A stretch of DNA of 64,000 nucleotides from Ceratotherium simum simum (lineage: Eukaryota > Chordata > Mammalia > Perissodactyla > Rhinocerotidae), in contig NW_004454229.1 in the NCBI RefSeq assembly GCF_000283155.1, forward strand, positions 8,440,367 through 8,504,366. Reading direction: 5' to 3'. The position numbers were made by a program, and so were the translations under genes. Every line of letters starts with the position of its first letter. Position 1 is the first letter of the stretch. The notes beneath the pieces are model-generated. The model searched no databases. It had not been told where the DNA came from and saw only the letters and a program-made list of their open reading frames with translations. This document shows, one piece after another, positions 1 through 11,430 of the stretch.

Positions 1-164
1 AAACAGTTCTTTCCTCTTTAAGATAATGCCACATATACTTAGATATTTATAAATGAGTGAATATTTATATATAGGGAGAGCTTTAAATGGGTATATAAAT
101 GATAGTTGTCTATTTTTCTGCACAATTTTTCGGTATACACTTATGTACACGTTCCTTCCTGTAG

Positions 165-690
165 AGTGCATCACGGAACCACAAGACCTGAGTCCGAATC
201 CCGCTGTATCACGTACTATTTGTGTGACATTGAACAAGTCTCTTCATGTCCTTGAGATTTTATTTCCTCCTCCATGAGGTGGGAATAATGACAAAGTATA
301 TCTCACGGGGTGCTTGTGAGGGTTAAATAGGAGAATATGTAAGCCAGTCAAAAAGACAAATGCTGTATGATTCCACTTATATGAGGTCTCTGGCGTACTG
401 AAATTCACAGAGACAGAAAGGAGAATGACGGTTGCCAGGGGCTGGGGCGGGGGAATCGGGAGTGGTTTAATGGGTACAGAGTTTCAGTTTTACAAGGTGA
501 AAAAGTTCTGGAGATTGGTTGCACAACAATGTGAATATGCTTACTACTACTGAACTGTGCACTTAGAAATGGTAAGGATGGTAAATTTTATGTTGTGTGT
601 TTTTTACCACAATTTAAAAATAAATGCATAGGAGAATACACATGAAAGGGCCCTGCATAGTGTCGCACACATACTGCGCTTAGTTTTCTC
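165..690 (+). mobile_element. MIR SINE, split by an L1 insertion
   Basis: Two MIR pieces, 165-337 and 628-690. The first shows the tRNA-like core ('gtccgaatcccgctgtatc', 'gacattgaacaagtctcttc') and the 'gtgagggttaaatagg' end. The second continues with the L2-like tail ('gcatagtgtcgcacacatac'). The intervening bases are an L1 3' end, so the MIR is older than the L1. Confidence 0.8.
338..627 (+). mobile_element. L1 3' end, 5'-truncated, nested in MIR
   Basis: The sequence runs from 'ctgtatgattccacttatat' through 'ggttgccaggggctggg' and 'aaaaagttctggagattggt', the standard 3' end of mammalian L1M/L1P lineages. It is flanked by a perfect 11-bp duplication, 'ataggagaata', at 327-337 and 628-638. 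This shows a single target-primed insertion. Its A tail has decayed to 'aatttaaaaataaatgc'. No coding sequence is left apart from the very end. Confidence 0.85.
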
Positions 691-1039
691 ACACATACAC
701 AAGCACACACACTCAGGGGTACACGCCGTGCTCTTGTGTGGAGCACTGACAAGACAGCACACTGGAACCCTGTTGTAGGAAGCCTGCTTACAAACAAATT
801 AACAATCCCATATTGGCTGCCTCATTTGATAAGCACAGCAAGTTACATGCTGGCAGATAGGGAGAAGGGAGGAGATGGCACAGAAAAAAAAGTGGGAGAA
901 ACAGTAGGTACTTTCTCAAGACTTAAGGCTAATGCTTGATCTTTTTCTTTTCAAAATATACCAGTGTGTCTGTGGGTACACCTGTGTTTGTACATAGCTA
1001 CCATCCATTCAACATCTCTTGAATGTCAAATATTTCAAA
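691..1039. other. No recognised feature
   Basis: A short imperfect CA stretch at about 690-715 ('cacacatacacaagcacaca') is the only structure seen. Open frames on both strands are short and show no domain I know. Confidence 0.5.
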
Positions 1040-1230
1040 TACTTTCTGCCACGGAGCGTTCCAAATCACCCATCACCATATAAGTAGTAATTATCTCCAT
1101 TACACCGATGAGACAACTGAGGCTCAAAGAGTTAAGTAATTTACCCGAGGTCGCATGACTAGTTGATGCAGCTTTATCTTGAACTCAAACTTCTTGAACT
1201 CCGAAGTCCCTGTCCTTTCCGCTGTGACGA
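1040..1230 (-). mobile_element. MIR SINE
   Basis: Reads as reverse-complement MIR: 'attatctccattacaccgat', 'gagacaactgaggctcaaag', 'gttaagtaatttacccgagg'. It ends in the degraded tRNA-related part near 1230. Confidence 0.75.
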
Positions 1231-2189
1231 GCCCACCCCCTGATATTCCTAGCCCAGCACAGTACAGGCACCCTGTAAGTGCTGGAAAGAGTGTGTGGGT
1301 GTCGGGGAATACAATCCATTAGAGCCAGAGGAAGGTACCACTCTCTGGAATGTGAGTTGGTGGTTCGTGGGGCAAACCAAGTGGCCAAGTGGGTTATTCT
1401 GCATGTTAGTTCTAGCTTGTGGGGTCCCCAGGGGCCCAGTGGGATTACCACTGGGGAGAAGACCAAAGTTGATGGGGTCCCAGGCACAAGTCAAACCACA
1501 TGGGTTTGAACTAGAATTCAGGGTTGAGAGGGAACCCCAGTGGTGGCAGAATAAAGAAAGCTGACTACCAGCGTCAAAGGGCAAGGCAAGTCCAGAAATG
1601 AAAGCAGAAGCAATGGACTTGAAAGCAGCGTGGACTAAAAGCAATATGGAAAAGAACACAGAAGGGGCCAGAAGCTGTCCATGAGGAGGAAGCTCACAGT
1701 GAGTTTCCCCTTCAAGCAGTGCTTGGGACATGACTGGGCTTAGAGAGACTGCAGGGGAAACACTTAGCCTGTTTCTGAAACGTGCCTTTAATTATGAAGT
1801 GAGATATGTGCACTGGCCTATGAACCAGAACTCAGAAATGATTGCCTGGCTGTAAGCTCCAGGGATGAGGGCAAAGCAGCCAGTGGTATTTTTCATCTGA
1901 GACAATTCAGCCCCTAGTTGGCCTTACAAGGGAAATAAGGTTTAGGAGTCACAAGAACAGCCACAAGTAAGGCATTCTTGCCAAACCAGAGGCTTTTGGT
2001 CTCGTTATTTGCTCACGTGCCTTTCAGGTGATAGGAAAATAGTGCAGCCCACAGCCATACTGTATTTGGGTGTTCCACTAGTTCTGGGAGAAATAGTACC
2101 AGGACTGGATAGTGCATCTCAGTTTGCAAAGTTCTTTCACCTGTCTAGTATCTCAGTGGGAGGGAGGTTATCTGCACTTAGAAAATGAG
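1231..2189. other. Unassigned non-coding stretch
   Basis: Four overlapping open frames of 76-160 codons lie between 1185 and 1731 on both strands. Their overlap on opposite strands and their lack of any recognisable domain argue that none is a gene. No repeat family is recognised here. Confidence 0.4.
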
Positions 2190-2530
2190 AAAACTAAAAC
2201 CCTGCTGCGTCTGCCCTGCCTGCCTCTCCAGCCTCATTAGACACCACTCTATCCCTCACTCGCTAGGCACACCGACGCTCCAGCTACACCAACCTTCTTT
2301 CTGTCCCTTGGACACTCCAAAATCATTCCTACCTCAAGGCCTTGGCACCCACGGTTACCTCCTTCTAGAATGTGCTTCCCCATGCTAGCTCCTTCTCACT
2401 CAGGTCTCAGCTCCAATGCTACCTTCTCCAAGAGTCTGCCCTGTCCACCCTCAATCAAATAGCCTCACCTCCCTGAGACGAGAGCACCAGAATTCAAACT
2501 AGACCATACTTCTCCTGAGGGGCAATGGGA
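2190..2530 (+). mobile_element. LINE2 (L2) fragment
   Basis: Contains the L2 3' section in order: 'caaggccttggcacccacgg', 'ctagaatgtgcttccccatg', 'caggtctcagctccaatgct', then 'accttctccaagagtctgcc'. No coding potential remains. Confidence 0.8.
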
Positions 2531-3129
2531 AAACTACTTTTCCATCCCTTGTAGTCTTGTAAAATAAAATACAAGTGAATTTCCCAGTCACTTGTCACAA
2601 AAATTTGGAAACCACTCATCTACAATGACCATTAGCATTGGGCACTGTTCGATGGCTCTTCTGAATGGAGTAGGACCAGTAGTGGGTTCCCTGGGTGCTC
2701 CTACCCAATAGCACAGGTCACTAGTGGAGAGGCGTCCAACCTGGGAGAGGCTGATGGAGGAGGTTCCTGAGGAATTTTCCAGCTAACGCTTGCCAGAACC
2801 CTTTGTCTAAGACGAAGAACTTGGTGATGAGTTGGGAGGGAGGACTTTTAGGCTGCTCCTTGAAGAACGTGTTATTAATATTCTAATGGTGGGGGGGGTG
2901 GGGAGTGGTGGTAGTGACCCAGAATTCCCTCCCACAGAACCAGCCAGGGTGGCGAGCAAGGGAAGGGAGTCTCCCCGTCTGAGCATTTATCCTACTTCCT
3001 TGAACTCAGTCACAAAACACCTACGCTCAGTGGTGAAATCCCACCTCCCACCCGCCTGCTGGGGGTCTCCAGTGCCATGCCTTCTACATGTGTGCGGGAG
3101 AGGGAGGGTTCATCACATACCTGGAAAGA
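2531..3129. other. Unassigned stretch with a G-rich patch
   Basis: No gene or repeat recognised. A G-rich run at about 2886-2911 ('gtggggggggtggggagtgg') could form a quadruplex on the plus strand, but its loops and tract lengths are imperfect. Confidence 0.4.
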
Positions 3130-3270
3130 GCTAACAGCAGAGAAGCATAAACAAGAGAGTCAGAAGACATGGCTTTGGATTCTAAATCCAGCCCTTCCTA
3201 GCTGAGTGAATTTAGGCAAACCAGGTGATCCCTCTGGGCTTCAGGTTCCTCACCTATAAAACACGGACTT
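3130..3270 (+). mobile_element. MIR SINE
   Basis: Core of MIR: 'ggctttggattctaaatcca', 'gctgagtgaatttaggcaaa', 'tcaggttcctcacctataaa'. Both ends are worn. Confidence 0.7.
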
Positions 3271-3744
3271 GAATCCAACCCTAATCTACAATTCTGCCTT
3301 GGGTGTGCCTTGAGGAACACTGCATAAATATAGGATCCTACAAACAATTTGGTTTAATGAAGAAGGAATAGCACCTAAGAGGTGCTGGAGTGGCACAGAT
3401 AAATTGTCTCTTTCGCCTCAGAGCTCCAGCTGAGACGGGAGCACTGTATTATAATCAGCAGCAGCATCAGTTTGACAAAAAGGCTCCCACTGGGATACCT
3501 GCACAGAGGAAACCTCCTTGAGGCTTTGAGAAGGATGTCACTTGCATACGTTTGGGTTGCAAACAAATATTCAGGAGCCTACACGCCCCAGATGCATAAA
3601 GTGAATCTGCTTTTATTGTTATAAGTTTATTCTTTATTTGTTGTTTGATTTGGCACGCAGCCTTCTGCCTCCCCCTCAAACCGACAACCTCCTGGGAGCT
3701 GTATTTGTTCGAGTCAGGACGCTTCAACCATTAACCACCATTTC

Positions 3745-3960
3745 CTGACTTTCTGCAAGGTGCTGGGACGGTATTAGCAGTTTTCACTCCTTTTTTCTTA
3801 TTCTTGCAACAACCCTAGAAGGTGGCTACTATGCAGATCCCCGTTTCACACAGGACACTGAGGATCAAAGGGGTTAAGTGACTTGCCTAGGGTCACACAG
3901 TGCTGAAGTGACAAGCAGGCTACTTTGGCTCTTGAGCCCTCACTCAACCACTGCATGGGA
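3745..3960 (-). mobile_element. MIR SINE
   Basis: Well-kept reverse-complement MIR: 'tcttgcaacaaccctagaag', 'ggggttaagtgacttgccta', 'gggtcacacagtgctgaagt', ending in the B-box half near 'cttgagccctcactcaacca'. Confidence 0.85.
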
Positions 3961-4409
3961 GAGACAGCAGGCCTTCCTACCTGCGCGGTGTCCTCCGCTT
4001 GTTCTACCAGAGAAGTGGCCATGAAGAGCCGTTGCCTGGCACGCCCCCAGCTCCTCCTCACCGGTGGCTCCAGGCCCACACAGCCATCCAGGAAGCCATC
4101 CACACAGCCTGCTCTGACTTCCCCTGAAGTCAACCATCCAAGGGAAGTTCACTTGAAGCAAAACAGTAGGACTTTCCACTCCACAGAGGACTCCAGCCTT
4201 GCCAAGTTCTCCACCAGCCAGGCTCCTGGAGGTGGGCCCCGTGTGTTCCCATTGCATAAGTGTTATTCCAGCCAGTTCCTGGAATCGGAAATATGGCAAA
4301 CCATTCACCTGGTGGGGAGCCCATGCCCGGGAGAGATGGTTGTTTGGTTAGCTGCCCCTTCAAGGCCCTTTCCAGGAGACCAGCTTGTGAAAAGGTTTGT
4401 CTAGCAAGG
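3961..4409. other. No recognised feature
   Basis: Open frames on both strands (for example 3925-4404 plus, 3940-4308 minus) overlap each other and the adjacent MIR. I see no domain, signal peptide or splice-site pattern that would support either one. Confidence 0.4.
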
Positions 4410-4930
4410 CACATGTCTTATGTCAAAGTTGCTTTATTTCCCCTATCTTCAGTCACCCAACACATACTTCTCCTCTCAGTGATCTCTCAAATCCACCTCA
4501 GCAGCCTCTGCCCTAGTTCAGGCCCCCCATCTCTGGCTGAAATTGCACCATGGCCTCCTTACTGGTCCCCCAGGCTTCCTGCCTCCAGCCAGGCCCAGCT
4601 CTAGGCAACCTCCACATCGCAGCCAGGAGGATCTTTCCAAATGCCAATCGTATTGCATTAGGCCCCAGTATAAATCCTTCAATGGCTTCCAGCCTTTAAA
4701 AAATAAATGAGTCTCTACTGTTTGAATTGTTTGCAACTAGGATATATTGTTATAATTTGAAAGAAAATGTTTTAAAACACTTATGTAGATATTCTTCCCT
4801 CCCTAGACTGCAAGTTTCTTGAAGTAGGAAGAATGTCTTTTTGTCTCCACATCCCTAGAACACAGTTCAGTGCCCTCCACATAGCAGGTAAGAACTCAAG
4901 GTGTGTTTATTCAAGTTCAATCAACTGATA
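4410..4930 (+). mobile_element. LINE2 (L2), including its 3' terminus
   Basis: The order is intact: 'accatggcctccttactggt', 'ccaggaggatctttccaaat' region, 'aatccttcaatggcttccag', then after a gap of low similarity 'ctagactgcaagtttcttga', 'cagttcagtgccctccacat' and the 'agcaggtaagaactcaaggt' end. One of the longer L2 copies of the window. Confidence 0.8.
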
Positions 4931-6478
4931 CTTACCAGTTAATCAAACTCATGTAGGGTAATGAGAAACTCAGTGTAACGAGACTGGGTTGGTAAAATTC
5001 TAGTCGAAGCAGTTTGGTCAGCGTGTGCAGCATTATCTAAGGTAAAGATACAACTTCCATTATAATTTTTGATATTGAAAATGGTTCGTAGACCCTATTT
5101 GTCAATTCATATTAGAGTAGAATTCCAGATTGGAATCCATTGTTTTGTCTAAATTTCTCATATACCAATGAAGGAAATGGTATTCTTCATATTGTCTAGG
5201 TGTCCTCTTTTTGATGAGCTCCAAGGACAGAACCAGGGTAGTGAGTAAAAATGACCAGAAGAACAATTTCAGCCCCAGTCTCTATCCTCCCATCTATTTG
5301 GAACTCCAATGATAGCCTTTCTTGAAGTTTACGTCTCCGGGGTCGGATCTACATTCTGTCATATACCGGCAAACCACTTCTTGAGACTTCATGTTTGCAT
5401 TTGTTCATGGGTTAGTTGAGAAAAATAAATGAAATCACATATATGTATCATGTTTTGTATATTAGCTGATGAATTTGAGAAACACAGAAAACCATTGAAA
5501 TTGTTGAAGTTACTTATGCACAAATCTGTCTGTCCTGCAGGATTAGGCACTGGAATTGTAGGGATCGTGTCTCAACCATCCCCCCTTCCTCAGAGTTCCA
5601 GGAGATGGTCTTGAATTGATCGAGTGTTCGGCAAATGACTTGGGGCAGGAATTGACATAAGGCCTGGAGGTGTCGGCCCTGCTGTGGGCCCTGACGCCGG
5701 CTTGCATCTCCCAGGCCAAGAAGACGCTGCCAAGGGAAGGTAGCAGACAGCTCCGTCTTCCAGGAGGCCTTCCAACACAGCATTTTCTTCACTTCCTTAC
5801 TGAATTTGCCGAAGTTTTAGATTTATCCTGCAGTCCCAAGGGCTCAGAAACCTGGTTTTGTCAGCCCCGCAATGCTGATCCTTCTCTCCTACACATCAAG
5901 AGCAAGTCTCCTGGAAACTGACGGCTCACGTGTTATTGCGCAGTGAAAGCGAGAAGGTACCATCACAAGGAAGTGGAATCCGCACATCGGTACAAGCAGG
6001 GCTTTCTCTCCATCGCCCACATTGCTTGGGAAGTCACGTCAAACACGCAGAAGGTTGCCAGGTGAGCTAGGCAACAGCGCAAGAGGAATTAGGTGAATAA
6101 ACTTTCTAATTGCACCCAATTAAGAGAGCCTCACGTGATTCCCAGCACACAGCAAGGACAGAGTGCCAAAATTCCCCTCTTGACTCTGCTTTCCTTCCTT
6201 CTTCAAATATATTTAAGATCTACGGGTGGATTAAGATCAGCTGACTCTCACAGTCCTGGGAGCCATCCTGTCTCCTCACTAATCCTCTTGTGCCTCTCTT
6301 AAACTTTAACTCTCAGAGGATAATCGCGTCTCCATATTTCTGAGTTCTCCCTGGAAGTTCCTTGTCATCCTATGTCCTGGCAACAATGGTTTTGTTTGAG
6401 AACGGCCTGGTTCAGTGGAATGAGCATAAAATCCACAGTCAAGAAGCTGAGATAAAAAACAAGCTCAGATACTTGGAT
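4931..6478. other. 1.5-kb stretch without a recognised repeat or gene
   Basis: The sequence is moderately AT-rich and unique-looking. No splice-flanked open frame, promoter motif or repeat family is evident. It is one of the longest repeat-poor stretches in the window, and therefore a place where unrecognised non-coding function could lie. Confidence 0.4.
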
Positions 6479-6494
6479 GAAATGAACCTCACCT

Positions 6495-6700
6495 AGGGCC
6501 GGCCCCGTGGCTTAGCGGTTAAGTGCGCGCACTCTGCTGCTGGCGGCCCAGGTACGGATCCCGGGCACGCACCGACCCACCGCTTCTCCGGCCATGCTGA
6601 GGCCGCGTCCCACATACAGCAACTAGAAGGATGTGCAGCAATGACATACAATTATCTACTGGGGCTTTGGGGGAAAAAATAAATAAAATTATAAAAAAAA
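6495..6700 (+). mobile_element. ERE SINE (tRNA-derived), 'CTGGGGCTTT' tail class
   Basis: Starts 'agggccggccccgtggctta' and carries RNA polymerase III-type internal promoter boxes: A-box-like 'tggcttagcggttaag' and B-box-like 'ggtacggatcccgg'. The body continues 'catgctgaggccgcgtccca' and 'ctactggggctttgggggaa', with an A-rich tail. It is flanked by a 16-bp duplication with one mismatch at 6479-6494 and 6701-6716 ('gaaatgaac.tcacct'), so the insertion is complete and fairly young. Confidence 0.95.
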
Positions 6701-6716
6701 GAAATGAACATCACCT

Positions 6717-7500
6717 TGTCACCTGCTAAGTGGGAATGAAATGCTAACTCCTCCTCCTCCTCTAGGGTAGGGTAAGGGTCAAACGAAGTCAGGAGTGTTA
6801 TTAACCCCATACGACATGCTAGTCATTATTTCTGTTCTTTTTCTAGAAGGTCTGAGAGTAAGAAAGACACAATTTGACTTTCATTAAGCCAGTTTGTAAA
6901 TGACGCAAGCAGAAAAACCACCCCATCAAATATGAGGTGGGGTTTCACATTCAACTACTGAGTAGTCGTCTTCTCTCCCAGACCGTCCACATCTCCTCTG
7001 CCTCTGAAACTCTGGTCCCAGACATTCTAAAGGACACGTCTGAGGAAGCATCCAATTGGCTATATTTCCTGAAGAGCTGTCTGCGGAGAAGTTCCATGTT
7101 TTTGCCCCATCTTGTACATTTCTGGAAGTTCCAGTGATATGAAAGCCAAGAACTGGGTGGAGATTTATCCAGAAAATAGCCAGACTTTCTGGATACCAGA
7201 ATGAGTTCACTTGGGGTTGGATTGATTCAGCTGTCAAGCAGTAGCAGACATGAGGATTCTTTTTTAATGAGAGCTCACCAGCCCACCCCTTGTAGAGTAT
7301 GAACAACATGAACAGTATTTGGCAGATGCATCTACCTACTGTAGGGTCATCCATCCGGGTTCAGCTCAAACGCAGCCCAAAGAACTGAGAGGTCCTTGCA
7401 AAACATCCGCCGCAGTTAATACAGAACAATGTTCTATTGAAACCAAAGCAGATGTTGAATCCTAGCTTTTTCATTCTATTACTGGCTTTGACTTGCATGC
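6717..7500. other. No recognised feature
   Basis: Only a short (TCC) run at about 6750-6764 stands out. An opposite-strand frame at 6926-7354 has no recognisable domain. Confidence 0.4.
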
Positions 7501-7569
7501 CTCAATACTTCCTAACACCTACCCTCTGCTTCAGCAAGATATAGCTCCTGACTGTAATCCCCTTGTGCC

Positions 7570-8005
7570 ATGACCATTTCCTACTTCCATGTCTTTGCTC
7601 ATACAACTGGTCTCTGTCAACAACTGGCAGGGGAGGGAGGGGACACAAGGGCCTTATCTATAAATTCCTTGCATCTAGCATGGTGCCTATTATTTTTTTC
7701 ATTTTTTTTTTTTTTTGTGGGGACCATCAGCCTTGAGCTAACATCCATGCCAATCCTCCTCTTTTTGCTGAGGAAGACTGGCCCTGAGCTAACATCCGTG
7801 CCCATCTTCCTCCACTTTATGTGGGACGCCGCCACAGCATGGCCTGACAAGCAGCGCATCAGTGCGTGCCCGGGATCCAAACCCAGGCTGCCAGCAGCGG
7901 AGTGCGAGCACTTAACTGCTACGCCACAGTGCTGGCCCCTAGCATGGTGTCTAGAATGAGAAGTGGCTCATTGAGTGTTAGGTGGATGAAAGAATAAATG
8001 AGTCA
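7570..8005 (+). mobile_element. LINE2 (L2) 3' end, split by an ERE
   Basis: Left part 7570-7688 reads 'acttccatgtctttgctcat' and 'gcatctagcatggtgcct'. Right part from 7939 resumes with 'ctagcatggtgtctagaatg' and 'tcattgagtgttaggtggat'. The repeated 'ctagcatggtg' is the ERE target duplication. A simple repeat follows at its 3' end. Confidence 0.75.
7689..7938 (-). mobile_element. ERE SINE (tRNA-derived), 'GTTAGCTCAGGG' tail class
   Basis: Poly-T at about 7702-7717 marks the tail of a minus-strand copy. The body shows 'cctgagctaacatccgtgcc', 'gtgggacgccgccacagcat' and the head 'aacccaggctgccagcagcg'. A 14-bp duplication with one mismatch flanks it (7675-7688 and 7939-7952). The open frames of about 90-130 codons crossing it are only SINE sequence. 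Confidence 0.95.
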
Positions 8006-8077
8006 GTAAATAAATAAATAAATGGATGAATAAATGAATGAGTTAGTGAATGAATAAGTGAATGAATAAATGAATGA
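7980..8077 (+). repeat. (AATG/AATA)n simple repeat
   Basis: Tandem 4-mers such as 'gaataaatgagtcagtaaat' and 'aaatgaatgagttagtgaat' directly follow the L2 3' end. L2 elements end in GAATGAAT-type runs, so this is probably an expansion of the L2 tail. Confidence 0.85.
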
Positions 8078-8479
8078 ACAGAAGCCTGTGTTTTCCTTCC
8101 TCAAAGATAAACTAGTTGATTTCCTTGTTTTATTCTAGGATGGTCCGGACAGCTTGGGTTTCACAACACAGCAGAAAAACAGGTCAGTGAAACCCAGGAA
8201 ATCAAAACGAGTTTCAGATTTATTGGGTTTAATTCTGAACCACCCAGTGATAGTCTAGGGGAACCTGGACCCAGTGCAAAGATCTGAGTGCACACATTCG
8301 ATATGAGCTTTGACCAGTAACCTGTTCTGCTAGGACGATGGGCTGTTTTTCGAAAGCTCAGGTTGTGTCTTTGTGGTGAATGACCGGGGTCAATGCCACT
8401 TTTCTTCTTACGTCAGAACAGGGTCCGCAGAGACAAGATTGAAAATTATGCCTTTCTAGTTCCCAGAGGTGTGTGCTTT

Positions 8480-8650
8480 TCTGACAGCAGCTATAGAAAT
8501 TGAATGTCATTATCTTCCATTTTACCAGTGACAAAGCCAAGTCTCCAAGAGGCGAGGTGGCTTGCCCAGAGTCACATCACTATTCCATGGATCTAGGATT
8601 CAAATCCAGGCCATTTTGACTCTAAGTTTGTGTTCTCCCCACCCATCACT
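8480..8650 (-). mobile_element. MIR SINE
   Basis: Reverse-complement landmarks: 'gtggcttgcccagagtcaca', 'aggattcaaatccaggccat'. The 5' (3'-terminal) part before 'tcttccattttaccagtgac' is weak. Confidence 0.8.
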
Positions 8651-9384
8651 GTAACCACATAGACTGACAAAGAAGGGTAGTTTGCATAGAAAGGAATCAG
8701 AGAGTAAACCCAATAGCTGACCACTGTGGCTGGGGTACGAGAAATGTGCATACATTCTTACCTTACAGAACAGTAAGTGAGAAAGCTATATTAAGCCAGT
8801 GTAGTGACCCGAATGCGAACAATGTTTGGGGAACCTTTCAGAACATGTTGCTGATGGCCTTCAGAAATAATATTTTTCGCTTGGACTAGAGGAGACACAG
8901 TAAACAGTAAATCCATCTGGTTTGCAAATTCCCTTAAACAAATCTACACAGACAATTCCAAGGGCTGAATAGAGCCAGTCCTGTTTTCTTAGAAGGAGAA
9001 CAATGGAATCTGGAATTTCAGACCAGTGCAGCTGGCCAAGCTGGGTCAGGGAAAACGCACAGATTACATTCATTAATGTTTTGCAAACCCACCCAATCCC
9101 CGCCCACCTGCCCCCTTGCCTCTCTTCACCCCACCCTGCAAGGGAAAAGCCTGAAGTTGCTAAAGAAGGGTTGAGACAGAGTTCGAGGCAGATCCGGTCA
9201 GATGTTCAGCGAGGTCTTCCCATGCAGGCGCGGGCACAGGCCGGGTACTGTGTTTCCAAGAAGGATGCATTTCCACGAGGCCGTGTGCTGCTGAGCTAGG
9301 ATCCTGTCCTGGCAGCCCTCCGAGTCACTGGAGAGCAATGCTGGGAATTCCCGTGATGGGAGTCTGGAGAGGGAAAGGTGCTGG
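8651..9384. other. No recognised feature
   Basis: Short frames on both strands only. A pyrimidine/CpG-bearing patch near 9180-9300 is too small and too CpG-poor to be an island. Confidence 0.4.
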
Positions 9385-9570
9385 CAGGAAGCAGAGTGGA
9401 AAGAGCATTGGACTTATGATCACTCATCAGCAGACTTAACTTCTGACTCTAACGATCTGAGAGACTAGCCCAAATCAGTCTGTTAAACTCACCACTCTTC
9501 CTTCTCCTCAACTGATATTGGAGCATAATTATCAGTGTCCTCCTAATTCACTAGGTTGCTATAAACAGCA
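9385..9570 (+). mobile_element. MIR SINE, degraded
   Basis: Begins 'gtggaaagagcattggactt' and runs to 'caactgatattggagcataa' and 'gttgctataaacagcaaatg'. The order fits MIR but many positions differ. Confidence 0.5.
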
Positions 9571-11115
9571 AATGTGATCAGCCAAGAATGTCACACATGA
9601 GGTCAGGACAAAGCTACCACTGGCCTGTATGAGGTTTTTATGTAGATTAGAAAAAGGCAGCTCTTCCTCCATGTCAGAGCACATGGTTTAGCAAGCTGAG
9701 CATGAGCTGTATTAGGCATCCTTGCAGAGGGAACACCTTCACCACCTTCCCGGTGGCCCTTGGGTCATGGTGCCGCCTTTAAGGATAAGGTGAATCTGCA
9801 CAATTATAGAGACCTCAGGGTGGTCTCAGTCGGCCTTGGTGACAGCAAGAAGCAAGCAGAGCAGTTAAGGCGGCCATAGTCACTATCATCCCAACCCAAG
9901 TTAAACACAATTAGCCAGAACAATCTCTCCCCAACTAGAAGTCCATCCTTGCCCCAGTGGAAGAAGGCAGAGGAGAGGCTCATGAATACGCTCACACTGA
10001 CATACTTAGCTGGAAACTTCTGCACCATCAAGAAAAGCCAAAGTTTTTAGCAGCCTCAACCTGGCTGGTTTGAATTTACGTATTTTCGCAAAACCCTCTC
10101 CAGCATCTCCTTTCCTGGGCCTTACTGTACTTAGCGCTCCTTCCAGTACCATGTCTAGATGTACACGCCATGTATTCTCAGCCACTAGCGTTCATTAATA
10201 CAAGTGGGTGTTAATCCTACTTGTCCCCTTTTCTGCTTTTTGCTAGACACCTATTTTTCTTTGACTACTTTCTTCTGCTTCTTTCTTTGTCTAAAACACT
10301 ATCAGACCTATATTCCTATTCAAAGTTATATTTTGCTGCAATGCTTTGCATGGTTCTGTTGAGCCACAATGCCTGAACCTCTAGTACACGACACCACAGA
10401 GAAGGGGCCCACGGCACAATGTTGTTCTCTGTGCACTGAGTCCTGAACCATTTGTCCTCATGTCTTCCCCCATCATCCCCCCACCTTGCTCTTGATGCCC
10501 CTGGATTCTAACTTCATTGCCCATTTTCCATTTATATCTTCACCTTGCCTCATGAACTTGACCCTCCACACCCTCCCCCAGCTGTAAATATTGAGATCGC
10601 CTCCAGCTAACAACATTATGGTTCTCTCCTCCCAGCCTGAACCATTTGGGGTAAATACCTCTCCTGGAGGCCTCACATAGCCATCAACCTCACCCTCCTT
10701 GAGTGACATGCTGGTGAGGCCACCCAACCTCAGGAGCAGGAAAAGAGTAAGGAGGGCTGAGGGGAAATCTCAGTGAAATGTGGAAGAAGCAGGAAGGTGC
10801 CCCTCCTTCATGAGGGGAGAATCCACCCATCTCACTTGTAAAGAAAGGCACCACGAACCTCCTGGGAATAGAGCCTGAACCCTATACTAGGAGAACCCCA
10901 TACTAGGTCTACCAATGGCGAGACTGCAGTGATGCAAAAGGGAGTTTTAGGAGGCTCAAAAGAGCTGTAAATATGTTTCATAAAGAGTGAAATGAAAATT
11001 CAATACAGGTTCTCATTACAGTTGGTTGTCAGTTAATGCTTCCTAGATTATGTTGTCTCTATCAGTTTAACTTCAGGGTACCATTCTTAAATTCTTGAAC
11101 GTTTCTGAAATCTGG
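9571..11115. other. 1.5-kb stretch without a recognised repeat or gene
   Basis: No known repeat, splice-flanked open frame or promoter seen. Frames at 9804-10031 and 10473-10727 (minus) lack recognisable domains. Confidence 0.4.
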
Positions 11116-11119
11116 GGGT

Positions 11120-11430
11120 CTCCTTGCTTCCAGGCTTGTTCCACTCAAATTCACCCTCAAAAGTGGCTGGGGACCCTACCATCTGCCTGCTGGGAACCCA
11201 TCAGTGGTTTCCCACCACCACTGAAGTCAAGCTCCTCGGTCTGGACACAGGCCCTGCAGGATAGGGGCTGTCTACACACCTGCTTAGGTGTCTGTCTCTA
11301 CCACAAGACTCTCTTGAGGCAGGGCTTATTTATTCTTCGTTTCTGTACCCCTATCACCAAGAGTCACACCCAACACATAGTGGACACTCCATAAACGGTG
11401 ACTGTATCAACTGATGAATTAATTAATAAC
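11120..11430 (+). mobile_element. LINE2 (L2) 3' end
   Basis: Reads 'ctcttgaggcagggcttatt', 'gtacccctatcaccaagagt' and 'acacatagtggacactccat', the L2 3' terminus, ending in 'gatgaattaattaat'. Upstream 'cagtggtttcccaccaccac' fits the preceding L2 segment. Confidence 0.75.

Noticed and set aside
1249..1731. 160-codon minus-strand frame
   Set aside because: Overlapped by plus-strand frames of similar length, no recognisable domain, and amino-acid composition like translated random GC-rich sequence.
3925..4404. 159-codon plus frame
   Set aside because: Begins inside a MIR and overlaps two minus frames; no domain.
6495..6570. tRNA gene-like head with A and B boxes
   Set aside because: Part of an ERE SINE, which derives from a tRNA; there is no full cloverleaf, and the same head recurs in five other copies.
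7570..7959. 129-codon plus frame with a hydrophobic run
   Set aside because: The hydrophobic stretch is the translated poly-T tail of a minus-strand ERE.
7980..8077. Possible CRISPR-like or satellite array
   Set aside because: A 4-base simple repeat at an L2 tail; no spaced direct repeats, and the genome is mammalian.
9180..9300. Possible CpG island or promoter
   Set aside because: Too short and with few CpG; most CpG in the window lies in ERE SINEs.
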